Numbered from the stretch's first letter, positions 28,668-38,710 are shown. The stretch: 64,000 bases of DNA from Halovenus aranensis (GCF_900100385.1 NZ_FNFC01000004.1:175665-239664); one strand, 5' to 3'. Notes: generated from the letters alone by a model not told the origin. Translations and numbers: made by a program.

Positions 28668-29383
28668 TCATCTCCCTCCTCGTCGGTGTCGACGAAGTTC
28701 TCGTCGATGGTGACGATGTACTCCTCGACGGTTTCGAAGCTGTCGTCGCCGTCGTACGTCGAAAGCACGACATCGTTCGGCGCGCTGCTTTTCGTCACCT
28801 GAATCTCTTCGATGGTGCCAATCTGACCAGCGTGTTTGCCGGCGACGGCAGTTGCCAGCGCGCCCTCTTCGTACTCGAAGTGGGCGACGACATCGCCGTC
28901 CTCGTTGTCGACGACCAGCGAGTCGCCGACATCGTAGTCGCTGTCCTCCTCGACGAGCAGCGTCTGCCCGTCGTGGAGTGTCAGCTGTACGTTGCCGCCG
29001 GAGACGTGCTGCTTGCCGTCGATTTTGCCCAGTTTGCTCCCTGCGGCATCGCCGTCGATTGGCGTTAGCGTCAGCCGGCCGCCCTCGTCGGGGAAAACGC
29101 GGTAGTACTCCTCGCGTTCGGTGAAGGCGATGATGTCGAACATCCCGACGGGCCGTTCCTCGTCGCTGACGGCTTTCCCGTTGATGTGGATGCTGTCCTG
29201 GTTCAGTGCGTAGCGGGCCTCTTTCCGGCTGTCGACGTAGCCGAGCACGTCCCGCAGGAGAATCAGGAGCGGAACCCCCGACTCTCCGTGTGGGCCTGCG
29301 CCCGCCTTGACCGTGAACATCTCCTCTTTCCGTTCGACTGGCCAGCTCTTGGGAACTGACAGCCGTTTCTGGTGGTTCGTCAT
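28664..29383 (-). CDS. rps4e: Small ribosomal subunit protein eS4
   Basis: A 239-residue archaeal/eukaryotic eS4. It starts [20 protein letters not shown], has the S4 RNA-binding region ([20 protein letters not shown]) and a C-terminal KOW motif ([15 protein letters not shown]). The 4-bp overlap with uL24 indicates coupling. Confidence 0.95.
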   Translation of the reverse strand: MTNHQKRLSVPKSWPVERKEEMFTVKAGAGPHGESGVPLLILLRDVLGYVDSRKEARYALNQDSIHINGKAVSDEERPVGMFDIIAFTEREEYYRVFPDEGGRLTLTPIDGDAAGSKLGKIDGKQHVSGGNVQLTLHDGQTLLVEEDSDYDVGDSLVVDNEDGDVVAHFEYEEGALATAVAGKHAGQIGTIEEIQVTKSSAPNDVVLSTYDGDDSFETVEEYIVTIDENFVDTDEEGDE

Positions 29384-29736
29384 TCGTTATCCTCCTCCAG
29401 TCGCTCGATGCGCCGCGAGTCAGAGCGATCGAGGCTCGTCACGCGCAGGTTGCTCGCGTCGAGTGGTTTGGGCGTTTCCTCGCCGTCGACGGTTTCGACA
29501 GTCACGTCCTCGATGTGGACGACCGCCTCGCGAAGGTCGACGGTGACGACTTCACCCTCTTCGCCGGCGAAGTCACCGCGCATCACTTCCGCGGTGTCGC
29601 CTGCGTTGACACGGACAGAGCGCTGTCCGAACTCCTCGCGGAGGTCACTCGACAGCGTCGCTTTCACCTGCTCGTGTCGCTCGTGCAGGGGCGCGTCTCG
29701 CTCTCGTTTTCGCTGTTTGTGTGGTTGACGCGTCAT
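29380..29736 (-). CDS. rpl24: Large ribosomal subunit protein uL24
   Basis: A 118-residue protein that starts [20 protein letters not shown] and holds the KOW motif [20 protein letters not shown]. It initiates 50S assembly near the tunnel exit. Both ends overlap neighbours by 4 bp. Confidence 0.95.
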   Translation of the reverse strand: MTRQPHKQRKRERDAPLHERHEQVKATLSSDLREEFGQRSVRVNAGDTAEVMRGDFAGEEGEVVTVDLREAVVHIEDVTVETVDGEETPKPLDASNLRVTSLDRSDSRRIERLEEDNE

Positions 29737-30131
29737 ACTATCATCGTAGCTGTTGAGGCGATTGCACCGAAGCGCTCCGCGACTTCGCGCGCAATCGGTC
29801 CCTTGATTTCGGTTCCTCGGGGGTCTTCGTTGTCGTCGACGATGACGGCGGCGTTGTCCTCGAAGGACATCCGCGTGCCGTCGGGCCGACGAATCGGCTT
29901 GCGCTGTCGGACGACGACGGCTTCGAGCACCTGGCGACGCATCTCTGGCGTCCCCTTGGTGACCGACACCGTCACTTTGTCGCCCAGACCCGCCTTCGGC
30001 TGGCGGTTGAGCGTCCCAGTGTAGTTGTGAACACTGATGACCTTCAGCTCACGAGCGCCGGTGTTGTCGGCACACGTGATGAGCGAGCCCTTCTTGAGGC
30101 CCTGGGTCACGTCAGCTTTCATTGCTTCCAT
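29733..30131 (-). CDS. rpl14: Large ribosomal subunit protein uL14
   Basis: A 132-residue protein. It starts [20 protein letters not shown] and carries [20 protein letters not shown] and [20 protein letters not shown]. It forms inter-subunit bridges and part of the factor-binding face. Its start overlaps the uS17 stop by one base. Confidence 0.95.
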   Translation of the reverse strand: MEAMKADVTQGLKKGSLITCADNTGARELKVISVHNYTGTLNRQPKAGLGDKVTVSVTKGTPEMRRQVLEAVVVRQRKPIRRPDGTRMSFEDNAAVIVDDNEDPRGTEIKGPIAREVAERFGAIASTATMIV

Positions 30132-30484
30132 CAGTGGTCACCTCCTGCGCTCTCGGTCACTTCGACGACGACGTGTGATTTCGTCTTCGAGAGCGGGCGC
30201 GTCTCCGCGATTTTGACGCTGTCGCCGTCCGACAGCGGCTCCAGCACCTCCGGCGTGTGTGCCGGGATGCGGGAACGTCGTTTCATCTTTCGGTCGTATT
30301 TCGGCACGTTGACGTCGTACTCTCGCTCGACGACGACCGTTCGGTCCATCTCTGTCGAGACGACTTCGCCTTCAAGAATCTGTCCACGAACCGGCAACTC
30401 ACCGTAGAACGGACAGGTCTCGTAGTCGTAGTCGTCTGGATTATCGGGTTCTGGTGGTGTCTCTACGTCTAATCCTATTCCCAT
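30131..30484 (-). CDS. rps17: Small ribosomal subunit protein uS17
   Basis: A 117-residue protein with an acidic N-terminus ([20 protein letters not shown]) and the OB-fold core [19 protein letters not shown] followed by [13 protein letters not shown]. It overlaps the rnp1 3' end by 10 bp. Confidence 0.95.
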   Translation of the reverse strand: MGIGLDVETPPEPDNPDDYDYETCPFYGELPVRGQILEGEVVSTEMDRTVVVEREYDVNVPKYDRKMKRRSRIPAHTPEVLEPLSDGDSVKIAETRPLSKTKSHVVVEVTESAGGDH

Positions 30485-30768
30485 TTCGAATCACCCTTCT
30501 GTTCGGTGCGCCTGGCTGGGCGGGCGATGAGTGTCTCGCCCGCCGTCTCGACGACTTCCCCGGAGGGAAGCGTCCATTCGAAGGTGGCGCAGTCCTTCGG
30601 CACGTGTGACACCCGTCCGTCGTGCTCGATGCCGAGTGTTCGCGTCGTCTCGGAGACAACTCGACCGTCGAGGTCGATGACCTCCGGGTTCGACGCAGCG
30701 ACGACTCGCACGTCGAGTCCAACGAGTTCGTGACGCGTGAGCGTCTCGGGTGTCAGTGCCATTGTCAT
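30475..30768 (-). CDS. rnp1: Ribonuclease P protein component 1 (Rpp29-like)
   Basis: A 97-residue protein with the Rof/RNase P p29 fold: LTPETLTRHELVGLDVRVVA followed by GRVVSETTRTLGIEHDG and VPKDCATFEW. It is one of the protein subunits that assist the RNase P RNA in tRNA 5' maturation. The ATG at 30768 overlaps the uL29 stop (ATGA), which decides between it and an ATG two codons downstream. Its place between uL29 and uS17 is conserved in archaea. Confidence 0.93.
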   Translation of the reverse strand: MTMALTPETLTRHELVGLDVRVVAASNPEVIDLDGRVVSETTRTLGIEHDGRVSHVPKDCATFEWTLPSGEVVETAGETLIARPARRTEQKGDSKWE

Positions 30769-30971
30769 TCGAGGTCGCCTTCTTCGTTCTGGATGGTCTT
30801 GATGCGCGCGATGGTGCGTCGGAGCTCCTTGATACGGGCAGGGTTCTCCGGCATTCCACCGGTCGCTTTCACTGCCTCGGCGTTGAGGAGTTCCGTCTCC
30901 AGTTCCTCGAGTTCGACTTCCCGCTCGGCGGGAGTCATGTCTCGAATCTCAGCCGCGTGGAGTATCGTCAT
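30765..30971 (-). CDS. rpl29: Large ribosomal subunit protein uL29
   Basis: A 68-residue helical protein. It begins MTILHAAEIRDMTPAEREVE and ends with the conserved helix RIKELRRTIARIKTIQNEEG. It lies near the polypeptide exit tunnel. Confidence 0.95.
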   Translation of the reverse strand: MTILHAAEIRDMTPAEREVELEELETELLNAEAVKATGGMPENPARIKELRRTIARIKTIQNEEGDLE

Positions 30972-31903
30972 TCGTCGTCACCCTCCTCGCTTGCTTCCAT
31001 CTCGTCCATCAGCTCGTCGGCTTCTTCCTCGGTCTCTTCGTCGAGTTCGTCTTCGACAGCGGCGTCGAGGTCGTCGAGTTCGTCTTCGAGGTCGTCCTCG
31101 TCAGGAACCTCGGGGTCGTCGTAATCGGCTTCTTCCTCGACGACTTCCTCGTCGACGACTTCTTCTTCGACGGGCTCTTCGTCGGCACCCGCTTCGTCCT
31201 CAGACGGCGGCGCGCCGAGTTCCGGCTCGTCGGCCTCCTCCTCGTCGGGTTCGCCTGCGAGCAGGTCGTCGACGCTGTCGCCTTCGACGACGTAGTCTTC
31301 GACTTCGACATCGTCGTGAATCTCGAAGTCGTCGGGGAGCTCGGCGTTCGGCGGGATGATTTTGACCTGTACCCCGATGGTGCCGAGTTTCATCACTGCG
31401 GTGCCGACGCCGTGGTCGACGATTTCCTCTGCGGGTTCACCGTTGTGCTTGATGTAGCCACGGTTGAACTTCTCGACGCGCGAGCGTGCGCCCGTGACCT
31501 TTCCGGAGAGGACGATTTCGGCGCCGAGTGCGCCGGATTCCATGATGCGGTCGATGGTCGTGTGACCGGCCTTGCGGAAATACCAGCCGCGTTCGAGCGC
31601 GTTCGCCAGCTTGTCGGCGACGATGCGCGCGTTGAGGTCCGGCTCGTCGACCTCCTGAACGTCGACCTGAGGGTCTTCGAGACCGAATTCGTTTTCGAGC
31701 GTGCTGGTGATTTTGCGGATGTTCTTTCCGCCCTTGCCGATGACCATGCCGGGCTTTTCGGCCTTGAGCACGATCTGGGTGCCCATCGGCGTCTTGGCGA
31801 TTTCCATGCCGCCGTAGCCTGCGCGGCCGAGTTCGTCCTGGAAGAACTCGTCGATCTGCGTGCGCTGGAGTCCGTTTTCGACGAACTGGAGTTCGTCTGC
31901 CAT
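30968..31903 (-). CDS. rps3: Small ribosomal subunit protein uS3 with long acidic tail
   Basis: A 311-residue protein. The KH domain is seen as KPGMVIGKGGKNIRKIT, and the C-terminal S3 domain contains ARSRVEKFNRGYIKHNGEPA. From about residue 205 to the end the chain is nearly all Asp/Glu/Ala, a haloarchaeal extension. It forms the mRNA entry site. Confidence 0.95.
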   Translation of the reverse strand: MADELQFVENGLQRTQIDEFFQDELGRAGYGGMEIAKTPMGTQIVLKAEKPGMVIGKGGKNIRKITSTLENEFGLEDPQVDVQEVDEPDLNARIVADKLANALERGWYFRKAGHTTIDRIMESGALGAEIVLSGKVTGARSRVEKFNRGYIKHNGEPAEEIVDHGVGTAVMKLGTIGVQVKIIPPNAELPDDFEIHDDVEVEDYVVEGDSVDDLLAGEPDEEEADEPELGAPPSEDEAGADEEPVEEEVVDEEVVEEEADYDDPEVPDEDDLEDELDDLDAAVEDELDEETEEEADELMDEMEASEEGDDE

Positions 31904-32367
31904 TATTCCTCACCTCCCTCTTCGAGGATGAGCTCCACGTCACATTCGGGGGTGTTCCAGGGCGAGGCACGTCCCTGTGCACGGGGCTGGCGCCCCTCGC
32001 TTTCGCCCACCTTGTGGGGGGCGACGTGCATGATATCCATCGACTCGCCGTCGAATCCCTGGTTGTCGGCGTTCGCAATCCCGTTGTTGACAAGGTCGAG
32101 GAAGGCGTTCGCTGCCTTCTCCGGGAAGCGACCGGCGTCCCAGCCGTCGATGTTCTTGCGGTGACCGACGCCCGTGTTGTGTTCGCGGAAGGGTACGACC
32201 TCGTCGCCGTCGACGACGCCTTCGAGGAATTCGACTGCCTCGCCGGCGGTCATACCCTTGAGCTCACGGGCGATAGCCTTGCTGTGCTTGATGCTGATGG
32301 GCCGCTCTCGGAGCATGGCTTTCGCCGTCGTGTCCGGGTCGGCCTCGACTGAGTAGCTGATTCCCAT
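31903..32367 (-). CDS. rpl22: Large ribosomal subunit protein uL22
   Basis: A 154-residue protein that begins MGISYSVEADPDTTAKAMLR and contains ISIKHSKAIARELKGMTAGE. Its beta-hairpin lines the exit tunnel. The start lies three bases before the uS19 stop region, and the stop overlaps uS3 by one base. Confidence 0.95.
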   Translation of the reverse strand: MGISYSVEADPDTTAKAMLRERPISIKHSKAIARELKGMTAGEAVEFLEGVVDGDEVVPFREHNTGVGHRKNIDGWDAGRFPEKAANAFLDLVNNGIANADNQGFDGESMDIMHVAPHKVGESEGRQPRAQGRASPWNTPECDVELILEEGGEE

Positions 32368-32370
32368 GGT

Positions 32371-32796
32371 TTATTTCAAGGGTACGAACTTCGAGGAGCG
32401 CGTGGCTCCGATGCCGGCCTGTCCGTGCTCGACGCTCGTCCGCGTCAACTGGAACTCGCCCAGGAAGTGGCCGAGCATCTCCGGCTCGACTTTGACGCGC
32501 TCGAAGCTCTGCCCGTTGTGGACCGCGAAGGTCACGTCGACCATCTCCGGGAGAATCGGCATATCCCGGAGGTGGGTCCGAATCGGGTTGTTGGCGCTTT
32601 CTTCCTCGCCAATCTCGCGTGCCTCATCGAGCAGCTGTTCGTGCTCGTAGGACAGGCCGCGGTCGATAGTTCGCCGCTGTCGTGCGGGAAGCAGTTCCGC
32701 TACCTCGTCAACGTCCATCTCCTGCAGTTCCTCGAGCGTGTGACCACGGTAGGTAAACTCACCTTCGTGGCCAATCTGGTATTCGTCAGAACTCAT
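32371..32796 (-). CDS. rps19: Small ribosomal subunit protein uS19
   Basis: A 141-residue archaeal uS19 with [20 protein letters not shown] at the N-terminus and the conserved C-terminal [20 protein letters not shown] followed by SSKFVPLK. It contacts the head of the 30S near tRNA. Confidence 0.95.
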   Translation of the reverse strand: MSSDEYQIGHEGEFTYRGHTLEELQEMDVDEVAELLPARQRRTIDRGLSYEHEQLLDEAREIGEEESANNPIRTHLRDMPILPEMVDVTFAVHNGQSFERVKVEPEMLGHFLGEFQLTRTSVEHGQAGIGATRSSKFVPLK

Positions 32797-33515
32797 GTGT
32801 CACCACCTCGGCCGGTGCGGCGCGAGGAGATGTCCCCGACCTTCCGTCCCGGCGGGGCGTCCCGCGAGACACTTTTCGGTCGGCCCGGGTGCTGTCGGCC
32901 GCCGCCACCGAATGGGTGGTCGACGGCGTTCATCGCAACACCACGGACACGCGGCCAGACCATACCGCGGGCCTTGGCCTTGTGGTGTTTGTTGCCTGCT
33001 TTGACCATCGGTTTCTCCGTCCGGCCACCACCGGCGACGACCCCGATGGTCGCCCGGCAGTCGGGAGCAAGCTGTTTCATCTCGCCGCTTGGCAGCTCGA
33101 CGACCGCGGCGTTGCGGTCGTGGGTCAACAGCGTGGCGTAGACACCCGAGGAACGAGCGAATCGACCGCCGTCGCCCGGGTTCGCCTCGACGTTACAGAC
33201 CGGAACGCCCTCCGGAATCTCCGCCAGCGGGAGCGTGTTCCCCGGCTCGATTGCCGCGGAGACGCCCACCTGAATGGTGTCGCCGACCGTGATTCCCTCG
33301 GGAGCGAGCACGAGGCGCTGGTCTCCGTCGTCGAACTCGACGGCGGCGACCGGTGCGCTCCGTGCAGGGTCGTGTTCGATGTCTACGACCGTCCCGGAAA
33401 CCAGGTCGTCGTCCTCGACGGTCCGGTGGGAGAGCTCTGCTTTGTACCTGTGTGACGGGGCACGGAACGTCGGTGTACCACGTCCACGTCGTTGTCCGCG
33501 AATTCGTCGTCCCAT
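32793..33515 (-). CDS. rpl2: Large ribosomal subunit protein uL2
   Basis: A 240-residue protein. It starts [20 protein letters not shown]. The peptidyl-transferase-proximal loop with the invariant His is visible as [20 protein letters not shown]. It is needed for subunit association and tRNA binding. Confidence 0.95.
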   Translation of the reverse strand: MGRRIRGQRRGRGTPTFRAPSHRYKAELSHRTVEDDDLVSGTVVDIEHDPARSAPVAAVEFDDGDQRLVLAPEGITVGDTIQVGVSAAIEPGNTLPLAEIPEGVPVCNVEANPGDGGRFARSSGVYATLLTHDRNAAVVELPSGEMKQLAPDCRATIGVVAGGGRTEKPMVKAGNKHHKAKARGMVWPRVRGVAMNAVDHPFGGGGRQHPGRPKSVSRDAPPGRKVGDISSRRTGRGGDT

Positions 33516-33517
33516 CG

Positions 33518-33772
33518 TTAGAACACCCCGATTCGCGACGCAATCTCCTGTGCGTCGTGGTCGTCAGTCAGCTGTATCTCTGCCTTTTTCGTTCCATCTG
33601 TCGTTACCATCGTGTTGATACCCTCCGTCTCGACGTCGAACTGCGATTCGACTTCCTCGACGATTTCGTCCTGCTCGGCGTCGGACTGACAGATGAACAC
33701 CATCTTGTTCTCGAAGTCCATCTTGTCGACGGACTTCTCGGTCACGTGTGGATGGAGTATCGCGTCCATCAT
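33518..33772 (-). CDS. rpl23: Large ribosomal subunit protein uL23
   Basis: An 84-residue protein that contains ILHPHVTEKSVDKMDFENKM, the start of the uL23 fold, and ends KAEIQLTDDHDAQEIASRIG. It docks SRP and chaperones at the tunnel exit. Confidence 0.95.
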   Translation of the reverse strand: MMDAILHPHVTEKSVDKMDFENKMVFICQSDAEQDEIVEEVESQFDVETEGINTMVTTDGTKKAEIQLTDDHDAQEIASRIGVF

Positions 33773-34512
33773 CGGTCGGCCACCTCCTCGACTGCGCTCT
33801 CGGTCCAGACCGTGAGCCGTCCGGCGTCGGTGCCGGGCGCGAGGTCCTCAGCGTCGAGTTCTGTCGCCGTCGTCACGTCGGCTCCCGCGAGATTCCGGGC
33901 GGCGCGTGACTCTGTCTCGCTTGTGACGAACAGAATCGACTTGGGCCGGGTGTATTTCCGACCGCGTGTCTTGCCCTGACCGGCGCGAATCTTCGTCTTG
34001 TCGGCGCGCTCGATGTCGGCGTCGATGCCGAGCGATTCGAGCGTGTCGGCTGCGTCCTGTGTCTTCGTGAGGTCTTCGAACTCGTCGCTGACGACGAGCG
34101 GGAGCTCGACATCGTCGTCGAACTCGTGACCGCGCTCGCGCACGACTTCGGCGTCGGTCGTGGCCGCGATGGCCGACCGAATCGCCTTCCGTCGGGCTTT
34201 GTCGTTCATGTCGAACGAGCGGTCTTTCTCTGCCTTTGGCGGGTGTGCGGGGCGACCCCCGACCGTCTGGGGGACGCGCCGGGCCTGTCCTCCTTCGCGG
34301 GGGACGTGGGCCTGGCCGCGCCCGCTGCCGAACGATTCGGCCGGTGTTCGGAGACCGGCGTACTCGTCTGCGCCGTAGTCCTGTTTGCGGTTCGCCTGTG
34401 CAGCAAGCACCGCACGCCGGATGAGGTCCGGTCGGAACTCACTGTCGAAAACGGCCGGGAGGTCGATTTCCCCGTCCGTATCACCGTCGAGTGTGTGTAC
34501 TGGTACTTGCAT
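33769..34512 (-). CDS. rpl4: Large ribosomal subunit protein uL4
   Basis: A 247-residue protein with the extended basic tunnel loop QDYGADEYAGLRTPAESFGS followed by GQAHVPREGGQARRVPQTVG. It starts MQVPVHTLDGDTDGEIDLPA. The 4-bp overlap with uL23 is typical of the operon. Confidence 0.95.
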   Translation of the reverse strand: MQVPVHTLDGDTDGEIDLPAVFDSEFRPDLIRRAVLAAQANRKQDYGADEYAGLRTPAESFGSGRGQAHVPREGGQARRVPQTVGGRPAHPPKAEKDRSFDMNDKARRKAIRSAIAATTDAEVVRERGHEFDDDVELPLVVSDEFEDLTKTQDAADTLESLGIDADIERADKTKIRAGQGKTRGRKYTRPKSILFVTSETESRAARNLAGADVTTATELDAEDLAPGTDAGRLTVWTESAVEEVADR

Positions 34513-34515
34513 AGT

Positions 34516-35529
34516 TTATCCCTGGTTCGAGGCTGTCGAAACGTAGCGCACCTCGGGGTCGAGGCGCGGTTGGTCGTTGGGACGCACCGCGGGACGGAGC
34601 CGAACCAGCCGTTTCTCCGGACCAGGTACCGAACCCTTCACGAGCGTGTACTCGCCGTCGACTTCGCCGTAGTTGACGAAGCCGCCGTCGACGCTCGAAT
34701 CGTCGCCGTCGCCGATATCGACGAGGCGCTTGTTGAGTTCGGTCCGCTGGTGGTAGCCGGTCTGACCCAGCTGGGGCACCGTCGACCGCACGCGCGAGGG
34801 ATTCCAGGGGCCGAGGTTGCCGATACGGCGACGCCAGCCCTGGCGTTTGTGTTTCCCTTTGCGCTTCTGGACTCCCCATCGCTTGACGGGGCCCTGCGTG
34901 CCCTTGCCCTTCGTGACGGCCGCCACATCGGCGTACTCGCCGGCGCGGAACACGTCGTTGACGGTGTACTCGCCCTCATCGAGGAGGTCAAGTCCGTACT
35001 CGACGCGGTCAGCGAGCGAGCCGCCGCCGATGCGGTTTTCCATCACGTCGGGGCGTTTCTTGGGCACACCGTCGAGCGCCTTCGGCGTTGTGTGCGTAAT
35101 TGCACGAACCTCGCCGAGGGTGCCCGAATCGAGTGCGTCCTGAATCTGTTCCTCCGCAGCGGCCGCGTCGTGTTCGTCGGGAAGGTCAAGGGCGCGTTCG
35201 AGTTCGGGATCGAACTCGTCTGCCCAGACCTCCGTCAGCGGTCGCTGTCCGTACGGCGTGTCTTCGTAGGCTCGAATGGCGACGACCTGCATCGGGGGCG
35301 TCTCGATGACGGTTACCGGCACCGTCTCTTCCATCCCCTCGCGTGCAGACTCGGGCTGGTCGTTAATCATGACGACGTGGCTCATTCCGGCTTTGTAGCC
35401 GGCGATACCCTGCAGTGCAGGTTGGCCGTCGTCATCGGGCCAGCTGTTGAAACGCGGCGTCTCGCTGGCCGCTCGCCCGCGCGGGCCGAAGCCCAACGAG
35501 CCTTTGCGTGGTCGTTCTGGTTGTGGCAT
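34516..35529 (-). CDS. rpl3: Large ribosomal subunit protein uL3
   Basis: A 337-residue protein that starts MPQPERPRKGSLGFGPRGRA and contains GYKAGMSHVVMINDQPESAR and the long loop WRRRIGNLGPWNPSRVRSTV. It organises the peptidyl transferase centre. It is the first ribosomal protein gene of the unit, six bases after the SPOUT gene. Confidence 0.95.
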   Translation of the reverse strand: MPQPERPRKGSLGFGPRGRAASETPRFNSWPDDDGQPALQGIAGYKAGMSHVVMINDQPESAREGMEETVPVTVIETPPMQVVAIRAYEDTPYGQRPLTEVWADEFDPELERALDLPDEHDAAAAEEQIQDALDSGTLGEVRAITHTTPKALDGVPKKRPDVMENRIGGGSLADRVEYGLDLLDEGEYTVNDVFRAGEYADVAAVTKGKGTQGPVKRWGVQKRKGKHKRQGWRRRIGNLGPWNPSRVRSTVPQLGQTGYHQRTELNKRLVDIGDGDDSSVDGGFVNYGEVDGEYTLVKGSVPGPEKRLVRLRPAVRPNDQPRLDPEVRYVSTASNQG

Positions 35530-35535
35530 GTGCGT

Positions 35536-36375
35536 TCACTCCATGAGGTTCAGGCAAGCGAGCGTTGCGAACAGTGCTTCTTCGGTTCGCACCACATCGC
35601 TGCCCTGATTTGGAACCGTATTGAGCCAGAGGTCAAACCGTCCGGTCTCGTCGTGGTCGTCTTCGCCGGCCGCCTCGGGCGGTATGTCCAGCACCTCCGG
35701 CAGGCCACGCTCGGGCGCGCCGAATGCGACCGTGTATGCCCGCTCGCTGGTGTCGGCCGCCAACTCGTCGAGTTGGTGTGGACGCAAGCGGTCACCGTGC
35801 CTCGATGAGGCGATAGTGAACCCTGCGTCGGCACGGGTAACTGCGGTATCCAGGTCCGCGGTGTCGACGACGTAGCCTGGTTGTGGCTCGTCGACGAGCT
35901 TTGCCCGGACCGGCTCTCGCGAAGAGACCCTGACGGAGACGCGCTCCCCCTCGCCCAGTTCCATACCGTCTGGAACGGGCAGGGAGACCGGGTGTTGCAG
36001 TCCGCAATTGACCCGCACGCGCCCATCAGCTCCGACCTCGGTCACGATTCCCTGTCTTAACGACCCCGAACCCTCGGATCCGGAGCCGGTCTGTGTCGCC
36101 ACGCGGAGCGGCGGCAGGACGCCCGCGTACTCTAGTTCGTCCCGCGTCCCCCAGACCTCCTTTCGGAGGTGCGGGGGCGTCGCGGCGTACCGAAGCACGG
36201 TTTCGACGAACCCGTCGTCGTGATGTCGTTGCCCGCCGGGGTCCGGGTAGACCGTGAGACGGTCCACCCGGAAGACCGTGGCCGCGCGGGCCACGTAGCC
36301 GAGCTTGCGAGTTGCCTCGCGTTTGTCGGTTGCTTCCCTGGCGAGCGACGACGGCACGAGCACGCTGACGGTCAT
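35536..36375 (-). CDS. SPOUT-class RNA methyltransferase (COG2106/C9orf114-like)
   Basis: A 279-residue protein of the putative RNA methyltransferase family related to human SPOUT1/C9orf114. It starts MTVSVLVPSSLAREATDKRE, has RVDRLTVYPDPGG and YAATPPHLRKEVW in the N-terminal Rossmann-like half and YTVAFGAPERGLPEVL plus WLNTVPNQGSDVVRTEEAL in the C-terminal knot that binds SAM. An OB-like insertion sits around residues 105-160. It heads the ribosomal operon, which suggests rRNA or ribosome maturation; the target is not known. Confidence 0.85.
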   Translation of the reverse strand: MTVSVLVPSSLAREATDKREATRKLGYVARAATVFRVDRLTVYPDPGGQRHHDDGFVETVLRYAATPPHLRKEVWGTRDELEYAGVLPPLRVATQTGSGSEGSGSLRQGIVTEVGADGRVRVNCGLQHPVSLPVPDGMELGEGERVSVRVSSREPVRAKLVDEPQPGYVVDTADLDTAVTRADAGFTIASSRHGDRLRPHQLDELAADTSERAYTVAFGAPERGLPEVLDIPPEAAGEDDHDETGRFDLWLNTVPNQGSDVVRTEEALFATLACLNLME

Positions 36376-36430
36376 GCCGTAACGCTTCCACGTCGCGCCA
36401 CTAGACTGTAGCGATTAGTCTCTCACACAC

Positions 36431-36440
36431 ACTTAAAAAG
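36431..36440 (-). promoter_or_regulatory. TATA-like box of the ribosomal superoperon
   Basis: Read on the minus strand the site is CTTTTTAAGT, about 56 nt before the SPOUT gene ATG. It is the only strong A/T-rich box in the gap and gives a leader of about 30 nt. No second candidate was seen before uL3. Confidence 0.5.
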
Positions 36441-36511
36441 AGTCCGCTTTGGGTTCGTGCTGGGATGCGTTCACATGCCGGAATAAGCGTCTCTTCGCCG
36501 CGGTTACGGCA

Positions 36512-38428
36512 TCAATCGAAGTCCAGTCCCTGCTGGGCGACGCGTTTGCTCGCGCGCTCGACAAAGCCCTCAGGAAGGTCCCCGATTTCGCCGGCCTGGA
36601 TACGCCAGAGGTTCGCGTAGAGACCGTCTTCGGCCAGCAGGTCGTCGTGGGTGCCCCGCTCGACTATCTCGCCGTTCTCGATGACGAATATCCTGTCGGC
36701 GTCACGAACCGTCGAGAGCCGGTGGGCGATGATAAACGTCGTCCGGTCTGCCGCGAGGTCGTCGATAGAGCGCTGGATGAGCATCTCAGTCTCCGTATCG
36801 ACCGCGGAGGTGGCCTCGTCGAAGACCAGGATTTCGGGATGCTGGAGGATGGTGCGGGCGATGGCGACGCGCTGTCGCTGGCCACCCGAGAGTTTCACGC
36901 CGCGTTCGCCGACCTCGGTGTCGTACCCTTCTGGCATGTTCTCGATGAACTCGTGAGCCTGTGCTCGTCTGGCGGCCTCGACGACCTCTTCGCGAGTGGC
37001 ATCGAAGGCGCCGTATTTGATGTTCTCGGCGACGCTGCCGTCGAACAGGAAGTTGTCCTGCCCGACATAACCCATCGAAGTGCGTAGACTCGACAGCGTG
37101 ACATCGCGCACGTCGTGGCCGTCAACCCGGACCGCGCCCGCCGTCGTATCGTACAGGCGCAAGAGGAGCTTGACAATTGTCGTTTTGCCGGCTCCGGTCG
37201 GCCCGACCAGTCCGACCGTCTCGCCGGGCTGGACCTCGAAGTCGATATCTTCGAGCACGGGCTCCTCGTCGTAGGCGAAGGTTACGTCGTCGAACTCGAC
37301 GGTCCCTTCCACGGCGTCGAGGGGCTCGGCGTCTGGGCTGTCTTCGATGTTGACCGGGAGATTCATCACGCCGAGGATGCGCTTGAGCGAGGCGTTGGCG
37401 TCCTCGTAGCGGTCGATGATGTTGCTCATCTGTGCGAGTGGGTCGACCAGCCGCTGGGTGAGCAACAGGAAGATGACCAGCGTCCCCTCGGTCAGCTCAC
37501 CCGAGAGCGGGCCCGGTGGCCCGTCGAGAATCCAGATGCCACCGACGACAAAGGTAGCGATGAACGCGAGCGACGTGAGCGCCTGGAGACCGGGCCGGTA
37601 GATGAAGTTCAGGCGGAGCGCGAGCCAGTCGAGTCGGAAATACCGGTAGGAGTGGTCCTCGACGCGATCGTCCTCGTACGACTCGGTGTTCGAGGCCTTG
37701 ATGACCTGGATGCCGTTGATGTTGTTCTCCAGTCTGCTGTTGAGGTCGCCGACAGATTCGCGCACGTCGGAGTACCGTTCCTCCACGAACCGCATGAACC
37801 AGTAGGTGAACACAGCAGCAATCGGGACGACAACGAGGGTAACCATCGCAAGCTGCCAGTTGAACCAGAACAACACGACGGTGATGCCGACGATGAGCAC
37901 GCTCAGCTGGATGGCCTGGCCGAACATGTCATCGAGGAACTGTTCGAGGCGGTTGGTATCGTTCGAGAGAATCGACATCAGCTCGCCGGTCTGAACCTCG
38001 TTGAAAAACTCCATATCGAGGCGTTGCATCTGCTGGTAGGTCGCTGTCCGTACCTCGTGTTTCACGCGGTGGGAGAAGAGATTGAGCGAGGACATCCGGA
38101 CGAAGTTCAGAAAGGCCCGTCCGATCATCGCCACACCCATGAGCCCGACGACGAACCAGAACTGCTCGGGGGTCTCGGTGGGCAGCCACTCTCGGGGTAT
38201 CAGCGGCAAATCGAAGTCCTGTTCCTCCCGGAAGATGGCGTCGATAGCGACCCCCAGCAAGACCGGCGGGACGAGCGAGGCGAATCGAGCCCCAATCGAT
38301 GCGAAGATACCCAGCACGAACCACCGCCTGCTGCCGTGGCCGTATTTCTGGAATAGCGTATAGAGCGGTCGTTCGACCCGGTCACGATGCTCGCGAAGAT
38401 ACTCGACGTCAATCTGGTCATTGCTCAT
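36512..38428 (-). CDS. ABC exporter, fused permease and ATPase
   Basis: A 638-residue half-transporter. The N-terminal part (about residues 35-345) has six TM segments of the type I exporter fold; the C-terminal ATPase shows Walker A GPTGAGKTTIVKLL, Q-loop MGYVGQDNFLF, signature LSGGQRQR and Walker B ILVFDEATSAVDTE, followed by the switch His in IIAHRLSTV. It probably works as a homodimer and exports lipid, drug or peptide. No partner or substrate clue is seen nearby. Confidence 0.92.
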   Translation of the reverse strand: MSNDQIDVEYLREHRDRVERPLYTLFQKYGHGSRRWFVLGIFASIGARFASLVPPVLLGVAIDAIFREEQDFDLPLIPREWLPTETPEQFWFVVGLMGVAMIGRAFLNFVRMSSLNLFSHRVKHEVRTATYQQMQRLDMEFFNEVQTGELMSILSNDTNRLEQFLDDMFGQAIQLSVLIVGITVVLFWFNWQLAMVTLVVVPIAAVFTYWFMRFVEERYSDVRESVGDLNSRLENNINGIQVIKASNTESYEDDRVEDHSYRYFRLDWLALRLNFIYRPGLQALTSLAFIATFVVGGIWILDGPPGPLSGELTEGTLVIFLLLTQRLVDPLAQMSNIIDRYEDANASLKRILGVMNLPVNIEDSPDAEPLDAVEGTVEFDDVTFAYDEEPVLEDIDFEVQPGETVGLVGPTGAGKTTIVKLLLRLYDTTAGAVRVDGHDVRDVTLSSLRTSMGYVGQDNFLFDGSVAENIKYGAFDATREEVVEAARRAQAHEFIENMPEGYDTEVGERGVKLSGGQRQRVAIARTILQHPEILVFDEATSAVDTETEMLIQRSIDDLAADRTTFIIAHRLSTVRDADRIFVIENGEIVERGTHDDLLAEDGLYANLWRIQAGEIGDLPEGFVERASKRVAQQGLDFD

Positions 38429-38589
38429 TCGCAGCGATGTACCAGCCTCAGGGGTGGCCCACTGTTAACTGTTCGGTCACCTTTCAGTCAGTCTGTTCGT
38501 CTCCGTAACATTTCTTCGAATGTTGTGACCGATGCACGCACATCATCCGGAACGTTTTTATTATCTACCCCAGTACGATAGGATGCAGC

Positions 38590-38660
38590 GCGCTGGTGGT
38601 GTAGTGGTATCACAGGACCCTGCCACGGTCCTAACCCGAGTTCAAATCTCGGCCAGCGCA
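38590..38660 (+). tRNA. tRNA-Gly (anticodon GCC)
   Basis: A 71-nt cloverleaf. Acceptor stem GCGCTGG (38590-38596) pairs with CCAGCGC (38653-38659), with discriminator A at 38660. The anticodon stem GGACC/GGTCC encloses loop CTGCCAC, anticodon GCC. The T arm is CCGAG-TTCAAAT-CTCGG. No intron and no encoded CCA are present. It abuts the provirus-like region, so its 3' end is the likely integration target. Confidence 0.95.
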
Positions 38661-38710
38661 CTACGTATATACGCTTTTTCCAGGGTTCTCTGACACTTAG
38701 CGGCCGCTTT

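Noticed and set aside
34126..35808. 560-residue plus-strand frame opposite uL4-uL3
   Set aside because: It is antisense to highly conserved ribosomal proteins and shows no domain.
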